A DNA stretch of 21,739 bases from Gammaproteobacteria bacterium (GTDB lineage Bacteria > Pseudomonadota > Gammaproteobacteria > GCA-001735895), in assembly GCA_029882955.1 (NCBI GenBank), contig JAOUJX010000016.1:1-21739 (forward strand). The letters run 5' to 3'. The notes under the pieces are model-generated. The model did no database searches. It was not told where the DNA came from and was given only the letters and a program-made list of their open reading frames with translations. The translations under genes and the position numbers were made by a program. This document shows, in pieces, positions 15,290 through 21,739 of this stretch (positions within the stretch are counted from its first letter, which is position 1; every line of letters starts with the position of its first letter).

Positions 15290-16537
15290 GTGGCTTTAAA
15301 AATCGATGATATAAATAAAGAAATCAGCCTGGTCAAAAAACAGCTCAGGAATAACTCGGTAGACTATAAAAGAGCCTTCGACGAAATGTCGGTCTCGATA
15401 AAGCAGGAAATCGATGAAGTTTGCCGTTTACGCGATTCTGGCCAGCCAGTGATACCCGAAGTGGAATTTCAAACGCTCAGGGACAATGGTTTTAATGACC
15501 AGCAGAAAGCCCTTTTACAAAAGCGCGGCTGTCTCATAATTCGCAATACATTCCCCTCCGACCTGGCCAGTGACTGGAATATTCAGATTGGAGAATATAT
15601 CAAGAGTGTCGGCTATTACGAAAACCCGGATAAGGGGCTGGATAATTATTTTTCTTCTCTCCAGGAAGGTAAGCCTCAAATTTTCAGTGTTTACTGGTCG
15701 AAAGCCCAGGTAGCAGCTCGCCAGCACGAAAATATGGCGGTGCTAAGAAGTCATTTAAATCGGTTGTGGCGTTATAGAAATAACGGTGAATCGATATTTG
15801 ATCCAGACAGGGAATGTTGTTATGCCGACCGCACACGGCGCCGCGAACCTGGTGACAACTCGCTCGGACTAAAGCCCCATATCGACGGCGGTTCTGTTGA
15901 GCGCTGGCTCGATAAGTCGGGATATGGGTCTGTGTACCGCCATTTGTTAGCAGGTGACTGGCAAAAATATGAACCATTCGATGCGGCTTATCGTACCGAG
16001 ACTAATCAAATTGAGTCTCCAGCGGTCAGTAATATGTTCAGGACGTTTCAGGGGTGGACGGCTCTCAGTGGACAGGGGCCCGGTGATGGCACCCTGCAAT
16101 TGATTCCCTGCTCGCGAGTTCTGGGCTGGATGATTTTACGAGCGTTACAGGACGACGTACCCAACGATGAACTATGCGGAGCACAACCGGGGCGCGCATT
16201 GCCCTGTACTAGCGACTGGCATCAAATGGTACTTGAAGGTCTGTGTACCATACCCAAAATGATGCCCGGCGACAGTATCTGGTGGCATGGTGATCTGGTT
16301 CATGCGGTGGAAGATGAGCATAATGGAAGCGAGTATAGTAATGTGATCTACATCGGTGCCGCACCTTATTGCGATAAAAATGCTGCTTTTCTAGCCGGGC
16401 AGGCGGAATGTTTTCTGTCGGGTGCCAGTTCGCCCGATTTCGCGGCGGAAAATTACGAGCTGGATTTTTCTGGTCGCGCCGGGATGGATGATCTGACTGA
16501 ACTGGGCAGGAAGCAAATGGGTTTACAGGACTGGTGA
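15290..16537 (+). CDS. DUF1479 family protein (YbiU-like), predicted Fe(II)/2-oxoglutarate-type oxygenase
   Basis: A 415-residue cytoplasmic protein matching E. coli YbiU (421 residues) throughout as I recall it. Shared blocks include KRGCLIIRNTFP, YWSKAQVAARQHENMA, LNRLWRY, RTFQGWTALS, PNDELCGAQPGRALP and CDKNAAF. Iron ligands of a cupin-type non-haem oxygenase can be proposed as H197 and D199 (LGLKPHIDGGSVERW) with a distal histidine at H338 or H333 (GDSIWWHGDLVHAVED). DUF1479 proteins have no established reaction to my knowledge; a 2-oxoglutarate-dependent hydroxylase is the structural inference. The start is GTG with GAGGA 8 bases upstream. It is divergent from lacI, shares its operator, and is followed after 7 bases by the fructokinase, so its substrate should belong to the same sugar pathway. 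I propose C1 hydroxylation of a 1,5-anhydrohexitol. Confidence 0.88.
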   Translation: MALKIDDINKEISLVKKQLRNNSVDYKRAFDEMSVSIKQEIDEVCRLRDSGQPVIPEVEFQTLRDNGFNDQQKALLQKRGCLIIRNTFPSDLASDWNIQIGEYIKSVGYYENPDKGLDNYFSSLQEGKPQIFSVYWSKAQVAARQHENMAVLRSHLNRLWRYRNNGESIFDPDRECCYADRTRRREPGDNSLGLKPHIDGGSVERWLDKSGYGSVYRHLLAGDWQKYEPFDAAYRTETNQIESPAVSNMFRTFQGWTALSGQGPGDGTLQLIPCSRVLGWMILRALQDDVPNDELCGAQPGRALPCTSDWHQMVLEGLCTIPKMMPGDSIWWHGDLVHAVEDEHNGSEYSNVIYIGAAPYCDKNAAFLAGQAECFLSGASSPDFAAENYELDFSGRAGMDDLTELGRKQMGLQDW

Positions 16538-16544
16538 TTACTCG

Positions 16545-17498
16545 ATGTATCTGATTTGCGGCGAAGCCTTATTCGACATTTTCCAGCTGGATGACCAGGA
16601 CAATACAGAATCGGTAAGGTTAAACGCGTATGCGGGCGGTTCTCCGTTTAACGTTGCAATTGGCATCGCCCGCCTCGGTGGTCAGGCCAGCCTGATGACC
16701 GGTATATCTACGGACGCACTGGGCAGGAAGCTGATCAGCATTCTTGAACGCGAATCGGTCGGTCTCGATTATTTATTACGTAGTGGACGCCGTACCACGT
16801 TAAGCCTGGTCAATCTCGATAGTGAAGGCTCGCCGGAGTATGCGTTTTACGGCCAGGACTCAGCCGATACCGCTATTGAACCGGATCAGCTTCCCGGCCT
16901 GGGGGCTGAAATTGAGGGAATTCATTTTGGCTCTTACTCGCTGGTGGTTAAACCGGTAGCAGATGCTTTTGAAGCCTTGCTGAAAGCTAACAGTGATCGA
17001 TTTATATCTCTCGATCCGAATGTCAGGCCAACCATCGAAGCCGATATGGTGGCCTGGCGGGTTCGGATTGAGCGCTATAGCAGCTATGCTGATCTGATTA
17101 AAATCAGCCGTGAAGATATCGAATACCTATATCCAGGAGTCAATCACCAGGAGAAAATAAACGAGTGGCTCGGGCGGGGCGTCAGTCTGGTGGTTATTAC
17201 CGATGGTGGTAAAGGCTGTGCTGCCTGGACTGGGTCGGGGCTACACCTGAAGATGCCGGTTCTGAAGAGCAATGTCATCGATACGGTTGGCGCAGGCGAT
17301 AGTTTTCAGGCGGCGCTCCTGGCGAAACTTGGAGAAGCAGGTAATCTAAAGCAGGCGGTTCGGGCGTTAGATCAGAGCGGTTTGCAAAGCCTGATTGATT
17401 ATGCGATCGCGGCGGCTTCGATTACCTGTTCGAGACGAGGTGCCGACTTACCGACGAAACAGGTGGTTCAATCGAGTCTGGACGAGCGTTTAGGTTAA
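16545..17498 (+). CDS. PfkB-family carbohydrate kinase, fructokinase-like
   Basis: A 317-residue ribokinase-fold kinase that probably phosphorylates D-fructose to fructose 6-phosphate. Family signatures are the sugar-binding N-terminus YLICGEALFDIF and the double-glycine motif AYAGGSPFNVAIGIARLGG (residues 29-47), the segment ISLDPNVRP, and the anion-hole and catalytic motif NVIDTVGAGDSFQAALLA with base D252. The GEALFDIF opening and GGSPFNVA resemble bacterial fructokinases and FrcK-type enzymes more than ribokinase or 2-keto-3-deoxygluconate kinase. It lies 7 bases after the DUF1479 gene in the same LacI-controlled operon and would consume fructose made by the mannose isomerase homologue. 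Its TAA overlaps the TAA of the convergent MBL gene. Other hexose or hexitol substrates cannot be excluded. Confidence 0.88.
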   Translation: MYLICGEALFDIFQLDDQDNTESVRLNAYAGGSPFNVAIGIARLGGQASLMTGISTDALGRKLISILERESVGLDYLLRSGRRTTLSLVNLDSEGSPEYAFYGQDSADTAIEPDQLPGLGAEIEGIHFGSYSLVVKPVADAFEALLKANSDRFISLDPNVRPTIEADMVAWRVRIERYSSYADLIKISREDIEYLYPGVNHQEKINEWLGRGVSLVVITDGGKGCAAWTGSGLHLKMPVLKSNVIDTVGAGDSFQAALLAKLGEAGNLKQAVRALDQSGLQSLIDYAIAAASITCSRRGADLPTKQVVQSSLDERLG

Positions 17499-19654
17499 TA
17501 AACGTCGACTTTTGATAGTAACCAGGTGGCCTTTTCAGGATTGTTTTGTGAGGTTTGTTTATGGGTTTGATAGTTTAACTGGGGTGTGGAATGAAGCAAC
17601 AGCTGATACTTGACGGCGTCAATTTTTATAAAGCTGCAATCACTCTCGGCTTTAAATTCGGTTAAGCAGGGAATACCGAGAGGGCGCCAGCCGAAGCTGT
17701 CGCCAATTTTTCCGGGTTCACCATTGATACTACCTGTGCCTTCACTTAGAAGGTAGAGAAAGCTGTCTTTTGGTTCCAGGCTGCTACCGGCAGGAACCTG
17801 CTGCCAGTTGGCGATGCGAGAAATTTTGTCAATCACTGTAGACGAGAGTTGTGCGTATTGAGGTAGAGATTTTATTTCAGGTCGCAGTCGCCAGCGTAGT
17901 TTGAGCGTTTCGAGCAGATTGCTATGCCGAAGGAAATGATAAAAATTACTCTTGTCGAAAACACAGACCGTAACGGGTGTACGCGCTACCACGCTGGAGT
18001 AATTAATATTGGTGCCCGCTATGCTGGACATTTCTCCAATGACGTCACCAGCCTGTAGTGTGGCGATCGAATTGAAACTATTGTCTTCGTTATGGACGAC
18101 TTCGCAATAGCCAGTGAGTATTAACGAAACACTGGCTGGCTTGTCAGTATCCTGCATGAGGATGACATCACCGGTGTTATAACGGTAGACTTCGTGCTCC
18201 GTGAGGAGGCTGCGCAGCCATCGATCAGGTAAAGGCTGTCCCAGCCATTGATTCAGGTAATGGTTAATCTGCGAGTTATAAATGGCTTCATTGCCTTCGA
18301 ACAGCGTATATCGCTTACCCGAGCTGGCGAGAGAGAACCGGGTATTGAGTACCTCCGGCAATTGATCGACATGGACAAAAACCACGCGTTCCGATTTCGA
18401 CTCCAGCGCGTCGAACGGGTCACCGTGGATATCGCCAGCGCCACCGTCGGCGATCAGGATATGGAATTTTTGCGTGTAGAGGCGGTCGAGATTATTAACA
18501 GTTGAAGCGCGCGCGATACCGGCGTCACGCATTTCGCGTACCGCTTTCATATTCTGATTGTCGCCGACAATGCAGACATCGCGCCGTTGCCCGCGATGGA
18601 TGGTGGAAAATGTTGCACCGATGGTCGGGATACTGTGTACGGTGACGTGGAATTCGATACTTAGCCCGTAGTAATTAATGGTCTCGCCCGGCTTGACTTC
18701 GTAGAAATTGAAGTGCTCTTCGATCACGGATGTCGACCAGCCCAGGCCGCAACTGAGTTTTTCCATCGCCATATTATAGATTTCACGCGTGGTAATAATC
18801 TCAATCCGATGCGGCATTTCCATGAGAGGGAACATGGAGCAATGATCGTCGTGTAAATGAGTCAGAAAAACCGCCGTTATCTGTGTATGAGCGATACCAC
18901 GTGCATGCAGGTGTTGATTCAGGAATGGAATTGAGTCGATTAGTATGTAGTCGCCATTGTGGCATAAGGCAAGTCCGGTGCAGGGCTCATCGGTCGAGAA
19001 TCCCGAGGCGCCACCAAGGACTTCGAGCCCGAATTTGGGTAGGCTGCTGGCAACGTGATCGATTGGTACCGCGTAGGGCGGCTTGATATGTTGATCGTGG
19101 TTCAGGTTGACGGCTATTTCGCCGACGTTATTAGATACCAGGTAATCATCCATGCCCTGGCGTCGAATAGTGAAGCGACCCGCGACCGCGCAGTTATTAT
19201 CGTAGGCGATAATGTTAAAGAAACTTTCAACAGGAATAACTGCGCCGCTTTTATCCTTTAGCGCCAGGTATTTTGAAATCGATAGCCATTCTTCTCTCAA
19301 ATCCTGATCGGTTTGCCACTTTAACAGTTCCGCCTGGGTCGGCCCGAACAGGGTAAAACGTAACAGGCGCAGGGCCTGACTAATGGTATTGGCATCGCCC
19401 ACCAGATTGATTTTACGGTTCTCGGCAAGACCCCTGGCGACGAAGGTGAAAAAGTAAAACGGGAATTCAAGGTTATTAAGCAGTGAACCGTTCTTCTCCC
19501 GGATATCGGTTAATACTAGAGTGTCAAAATTGCGCACGCCTTCGCGCAGTAATCCTTTGAGAACTTCCGGGGGTTGTCCAAAGAGAATAACTTCTCCCGC
19601 GCCGGTAACGATTCGGCTGCCGGGCGACGGTGTTAGAACTCTGGGTTCATCCAT
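17495..19654 (-). CDS. Metallo-beta-lactamase-fold protein with C-terminal cyclic-nucleotide-binding-like domains
   Basis: A 719-residue multidomain protein without signal peptide or clear membrane span. Residues about 215-430 form a metallo-beta-lactamase (MBL) hydrolase with the metal motif THLHDDH (H266, H268, D270, H271), a further ligand candidate H340 and the bridging D365 (CIVGDNQN), and H428 near the domain end. Residues about 480-590 form a cyclic-nucleotide-binding domain (YRYNTGDVILMQDTDKPASV, LILTGYCEV, LQAGDVIGEMSSIAG). The phosphate cassette begins GEMSSIAG but lacks the usual PRxA arginine (TNINYSSVVA instead), so cAMP binding is doubtful. Residues about 600-690 look like a second, worn copy of that domain. 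The N-terminal 200 residues are not confidently assigned and may be a degenerate MBL lobe. It follows the sulfotransferase gene after 100 bases and may have its own promoter. Possible roles are phosphodiesterase or lactonase; substrate unknown. Confidence 0.78.
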   Translation of the reverse strand: MDEPRVLTPSPGSRIVTGAGEVILFGQPPEVLKGLLREGVRNFDTLVLTDIREKNGSLLNNLEFPFYFFTFVARGLAENRKINLVGDANTISQALRLLRFTLFGPTQAELLKWQTDQDLREEWLSISKYLALKDKSGAVIPVESFFNIIAYDNNCAVAGRFTIRRQGMDDYLVSNNVGEIAVNLNHDQHIKPPYAVPIDHVASSLPKFGLEVLGGASGFSTDEPCTGLALCHNGDYILIDSIPFLNQHLHARGIAHTQITAVFLTHLHDDHCSMFPLMEMPHRIEIITTREIYNMAMEKLSCGLGWSTSVIEEHFNFYEVKPGETINYYGLSIEFHVTVHSIPTIGATFSTIHRGQRRDVCIVGDNQNMKAVREMRDAGIARASTVNNLDRLYTQKFHILIADGGAGDIHGDPFDALESKSERVVFVHVDQLPEVLNTRFSLASSGKRYTLFEGNEAIYNSQINHYLNQWLGQPLPDRWLRSLLTEHEVYRYNTGDVILMQDTDKPASVSLILTGYCEVVHNEDNSFNSIATLQAGDVIGEMSSIAGTNINYSSVVARTPVTVCVFDKSNFYHFLRHSNLLETLKLRWRLRPEIKSLPQYAQLSSTVIDKISRIANWQQVPAGSSLEPKDSFLYLLSEGTGSINGEPGKIGDSFGWRPLGIPCLTEFKAESDCSFIKIDAVKYQLLLHSTPQLNYQTHKQTSQNNPEKATWLLSKVDVY

Positions 19655-19754
19655 AAGGTTAGTCGTTCAGTATGAGCATGCTTGAGAGGAAACTAAAGTT
19701 TACCTTTGCCCGCCAATGCGGGAAAGCGATAAGGCTGTTACTTAGTTTGCATTT

Positions 19755-20483
19755 CTATATCTGTAATCGATGCTGGTATAGACGGTCATAATAGGGCCTG
19801 GCCTGTTCGGCGATAGCCTGCTCCCGGTTTCCAGGCGTTAATGGTTTTTCTGAATAAGGCGCGAAACCAGTTGAATTCCACACCGAGTCGTACCAGTATT
19901 TCGCCCAGACGCCGTCGCTATCGCGAGGGCCGATGGGCCAGCTTAGCATGCCCTGATCGAACTCGATTTCGAGTCTTTCGCAGAGTTTTCGCAACATAGC
20001 TTCGGGATTTAACAGGAATTCCCGACTATCGATGACTATCGGAATTTCTCCGTTCTTCTCAGCGACATAGTCGAATAGCTCGGCCTGCTGAATAAAGCCA
20101 ATGTCGTCGAGCGTAGCCTGGCCGCGCACCGCCGTATAAGAAGCGATTACGCGTTCGGGTTCCCGGATTAAAAAGCAATTAATCAGCGATGACAACCAGC
20201 CTCGATCGATTTCCGGAAGCAGGTGCAGGGTCATATGCTTCTGGTAAAATAGCGGTTTTTGATGTGGCGAATCACCTGCACACTGATCGACGATGCACGC
20301 CCAGTCTGTGCCCTGATCGGCGATGACTTCCTCGGCTCCGGGATGTGGGATGCCGGTTTTGTGCAGGTAAGGCCCATATAAAGGTTCATCCCAGACATCA
20401 CAATCGGCACGGTTTTCCCAGGCTCGCATCATCGCGGTGGAAATGTTGCGCGGTCCCGACCACATTGCGATTCTTTTGGTCAT
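19755..20483 (-). CDS. Sulfotransferase-like P-loop protein (partner of class IV aminotransferase)
   Basis: A 242-residue cytoplasmic protein with sulfotransferase-type nucleotide motifs: the 5'-phosphosulfate loop MWSGPRNISTAMMRAW (residues 7-22) and the 3'-phosphate segment FLIREPERVIASY (104-116). The stretch DCDVWDEPLYGPYLHKTG is characteristic of a small subgroup that, in plants, is fused to a branched-chain-aminotransferase-like domain. The start ATG 20483 gives an ATGA overlap with the aminotransferase stop and has AAGGA 9 bases upstream; an in-frame ATG three codons earlier would sit directly on that ribosome site. Whether it uses PAPS and what it sulfates, if anything, is unknown. 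Tight coupling suggests it works with the aminotransferase. Confidence 0.8.
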   Translation of the reverse strand: MTKRIAMWSGPRNISTAMMRAWENRADCDVWDEPLYGPYLHKTGIPHPGAEEVIADQGTDWACIVDQCAGDSPHQKPLFYQKHMTLHLLPEIDRGWLSSLINCFLIREPERVIASYTAVRGQATLDDIGFIQQAELFDYVAEKNGEIPIVIDSREFLLNPEAMLRKLCERLEIEFDQGMLSWPIGPRDSDGVWAKYWYDSVWNSTGFAPYSEKPLTPGNREQAIAEQARPYYDRLYQHRLQI

Positions 20484-21391
20484 GCACTGCATTCCTTTTC
20501 CAGTAGCGCCAGATATAGTTTTTGCAGGCGCTCGACCATAGGGCCTCGCTCGCCATTACCCATCATGCGACCATCGATATCGCGTACTGGTGCAAGCCCG
20601 GCGAAGGTACCGGTGACGAAGGCTTCGTCGGCCCGGTAAACATCCGTGAGACTAAAGTTCCGCTGGTAGACCGGGATATTGTTTTCCTTGCAGAGGCGAA
20701 TAACAACGCCGCGGGTGATGCCATCGAGACAATAATCGCCGCTTGAAGTCCATACTTCACCTTTCTTGACGATGAAAAAATGGGTTGAATTACAGGTTGC
20801 GACAAAACCATGCGGATCAAGCATTAGCGCTTCGTCGGCACCGGCTTTGGTGGCCTGTATGCAGGCGGTGATGCAATTGAGCTTGGAATGGCTGTTCAGT
20901 TTGGGGTCCTGCACGTCGGGATAGCCGCGCCGGACGTGTACGGTAAATAAGCGGATTCCCTTAGCAGCGGTTTCCGGCAAAGCCTGTTTGTATTCAGGAA
21001 TAATGACGATGGTTGGGGCTGTGATGGTAATGCGCGGATCCTGATAAGGTGTGGCCTTAATCCCGCGAGATACCATCAGGCGAATATGGACACCGTCATA
21101 CATATTGTTTTGATCGAGCACATTATAGAGTCGATCGCGTAAAGCTTCAGGCGATACTTCCATCGCCATATCGATGGCTTTAGCACCGCCGTAAAGTCGC
21201 TCTAGATGTTCGTCGAGAAAAGCTATTTTACCTTTGTGTACACGTAAGCCCTCCCAGACACCATCGCCGAGTACGAAGCCGCTGTCAAAAACTGAGACGA
21301 CGGCCTTTTCTCGTGGCAGTAGCTCACCGTTAATATCGATCAGGATCGATGCGTTGCGAGGATCGTTCTGATATTCATGGGTACCTTTCAT
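20480..21391 (-). CDS. Class IV PLP-dependent aminotransferase (BCAT / D-amino acid transaminase-like)
   Basis: A 303-residue fold-type IV aminotransferase. The N-terminal signature VVSVFDSGFVLGDGVWEGLR (31-50) and HLERLYGGAKAI are typical. The Schiff-base lysine is K170 in LNSHSKLNCI, E187 (GADEALML) should contact the PLP pyridine nitrogen, and DGITRGVVIRL (223-233) is the phosphate-binding turn. RGIKATPYQDPR corresponds to the family's variable substrate loop. Length fits BCAT/DAAT enzymes (about 280-310). It overlaps the DUF1285 stop upstream and the sulfotransferase start downstream, each as ATGA, so the three proteins are translationally coupled. Amino-acid specificity cannot be told; housekeeping ilvE is less likely given this context. 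Confidence 0.9.
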   Translation of the reverse strand: MKGTHEYQNDPRNASILIDINGELLPREKAVVSVFDSGFVLGDGVWEGLRVHKGKIAFLDEHLERLYGGAKAIDMAMEVSPEALRDRLYNVLDQNNMYDGVHIRLMVSRGIKATPYQDPRITITAPTIVIIPEYKQALPETAAKGIRLFTVHVRRGYPDVQDPKLNSHSKLNCITACIQATKAGADEALMLDPHGFVATCNSTHFFIVKKGEVWTSSGDYCLDGITRGVVIRLCKENNIPVYQRNFSLTDVYRADEAFVTGTFAGLAPVRDIDGRMMGNGERGPMVERLQKLYLALLEKECSA

Positions 21392-21739
21392 TCTAAGTCC
21401 ATCATGTCTAAACAGCCGAGATCGAATTCGTGACCCAGGCTGTTTATGGTTAAATACAATTGACCATCGCGGTTGGCTTCGCTGGCCAGGTTTGCTAATT
21501 CAAAAAAAGCGTTGCGACCAATTAATGCATCGAGTCCATCACGACAGTGTACATAAGGCCGGGGTGTTTGTGTTGCGGGATCAATCTCGATGTGGACAGG
21601 GTGGTTATGATCTACAACGATTCGATCATCCAGATTGGTGGTGAAGACAATAGCGTTTTTTCCATCCTGCTCCATTACCTCCACCAGATTTGCCACGAAA
21701 GGTGCATCGTCGACCTGAATTTTTAGTTTTTCTGCCGGC
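21388..21739 (-). CDS. DUF1285 family protein, C-terminal part (cut by window edge)
   Basis: The frame stays open to the right edge; visible residues begin PAEKLKIQVDDAPF followed by VANLVEVMEQDGKNA, giving 116 codons including part of the typical (T)PxEKxxIxVDDAPF block of DUF1285. The GTG at 21696 lies inside this conserved block, so it is not the true start. Further family features are TTNLDDRIVVDHNHPV, PATQTPRPYVHCRDGLDALI and a final block (GHEFDLGCLDM). DUF1285 proteins are about 180-200 residues, so roughly the N-terminal 70-80 residues are missing from the window. Function unknown. Its stop overlaps the aminotransferase start (ATGA). Confidence 0.85.
   Translation of the reverse strand, partial: PAEKLKIQVDDAPFVANLVEVMEQDGKNAIVFTTNLDDRIVVDHNHPVHIEIDPATQTPRPYVHCRDGLDALIGRNAFFELANLASEANRDGQLYLTINSLGHEFDLGCLDMMDLE

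Noticed and set aside
19709..19722. CCCGC-CAAT-GCGGG hairpin downstream of the sulfotransferase gene as a terminator
   Set aside because: Only five stem pairs and no T-run on the minus strand. It is too weak to call.
21388..21696. Complete 102-residue protein starting at GTG 21696
   Set aside because: The frame is open to the window edge and the upstream residues (EKLKIQVDDAPF) belong to the conserved DUF1285 core, so this is a truncated view of a longer gene.

Overview
The window looks like chromosomal DNA of a gammaproteobacterium, probably a free-living and possibly marine heterotroph. The basis is the close resemblance of several products to enterobacterial or pseudomonad proteins recalled from memory: DppA/B/C/D, YghZ, Glk, a YbiU-like DUF1479 protein and a GtsABCD-type glucose/mannose transporter. 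Coding density is very high, many stop and start codons overlap, and I see no rRNA, tRNA, IS element, phage gene or CRISPR array. No gene-free stretch exceeds 300 bases; the longest gaps are 3850-4048 and 15109-15289.

Layout. (1) 1-3849, minus strand: a dipeptide ABC transporter, dppA-hairpin-dppB-dppC-dppD, with dppD running off the left edge. (2) 4049-7585: a Dabb-domain protein and a YghZ-type aldo/keto reductase on the minus strand, divergent from a GFOR/xylose-dehydrogenase-like Gfo/Idh oxidoreductase followed by glucokinase on the plus strand. The two directions share a compact region with overlapping -10 elements. (3) 7566-17498: a sugar regulon around a LacI-type repressor. Minus strand: lacI, gtsA-like binding protein, hairpin, gtsB-like and gtsC-like permeases, gtsD-like ATPase, a 1,5-anhydro-D-fructose reductase homologue, and an AGE-fold mannose-isomerase-like protein. 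Plus strand, divergent from lacI: a DUF1479 non-haem iron oxygenase-like protein and a PfkB-family fructokinase. Two identical TGGAACGTTCCA palindromes, one between the divergent operons and one inside the first codons of lacI, are the obvious operators. (4) 17495-21739, minus strand: a DUF1285 gene cut by the right edge, a class IV aminotransferase and a small sulfotransferase-like protein coupled by ATGA overlaps, then after 100 bp a 719-residue metallo-beta-lactamase protein with cyclic-nucleotide-binding-like domains.

How region 3 may work. The transporter, glucokinase, mannose isomerase and fructokinase together form a glucose/mannose/fructose uptake and phosphorylation module. The unusual part is the combination of an anhydrofructose reductase with a DUF1479 oxygenase and no glycoside hydrolase. 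I infer a route: 1,5-anhydro-D-fructose is reduced to 1,5-anhydro-D-mannitol, then hydroxylated at C1 by the DUF1479 protein to give D-mannose, then isomerised to D-fructose and phosphorylated to fructose 6-phosphate. Each step matches one gene of the regulon. The oxygenase step is a hypothesis that I do not know to have been described.
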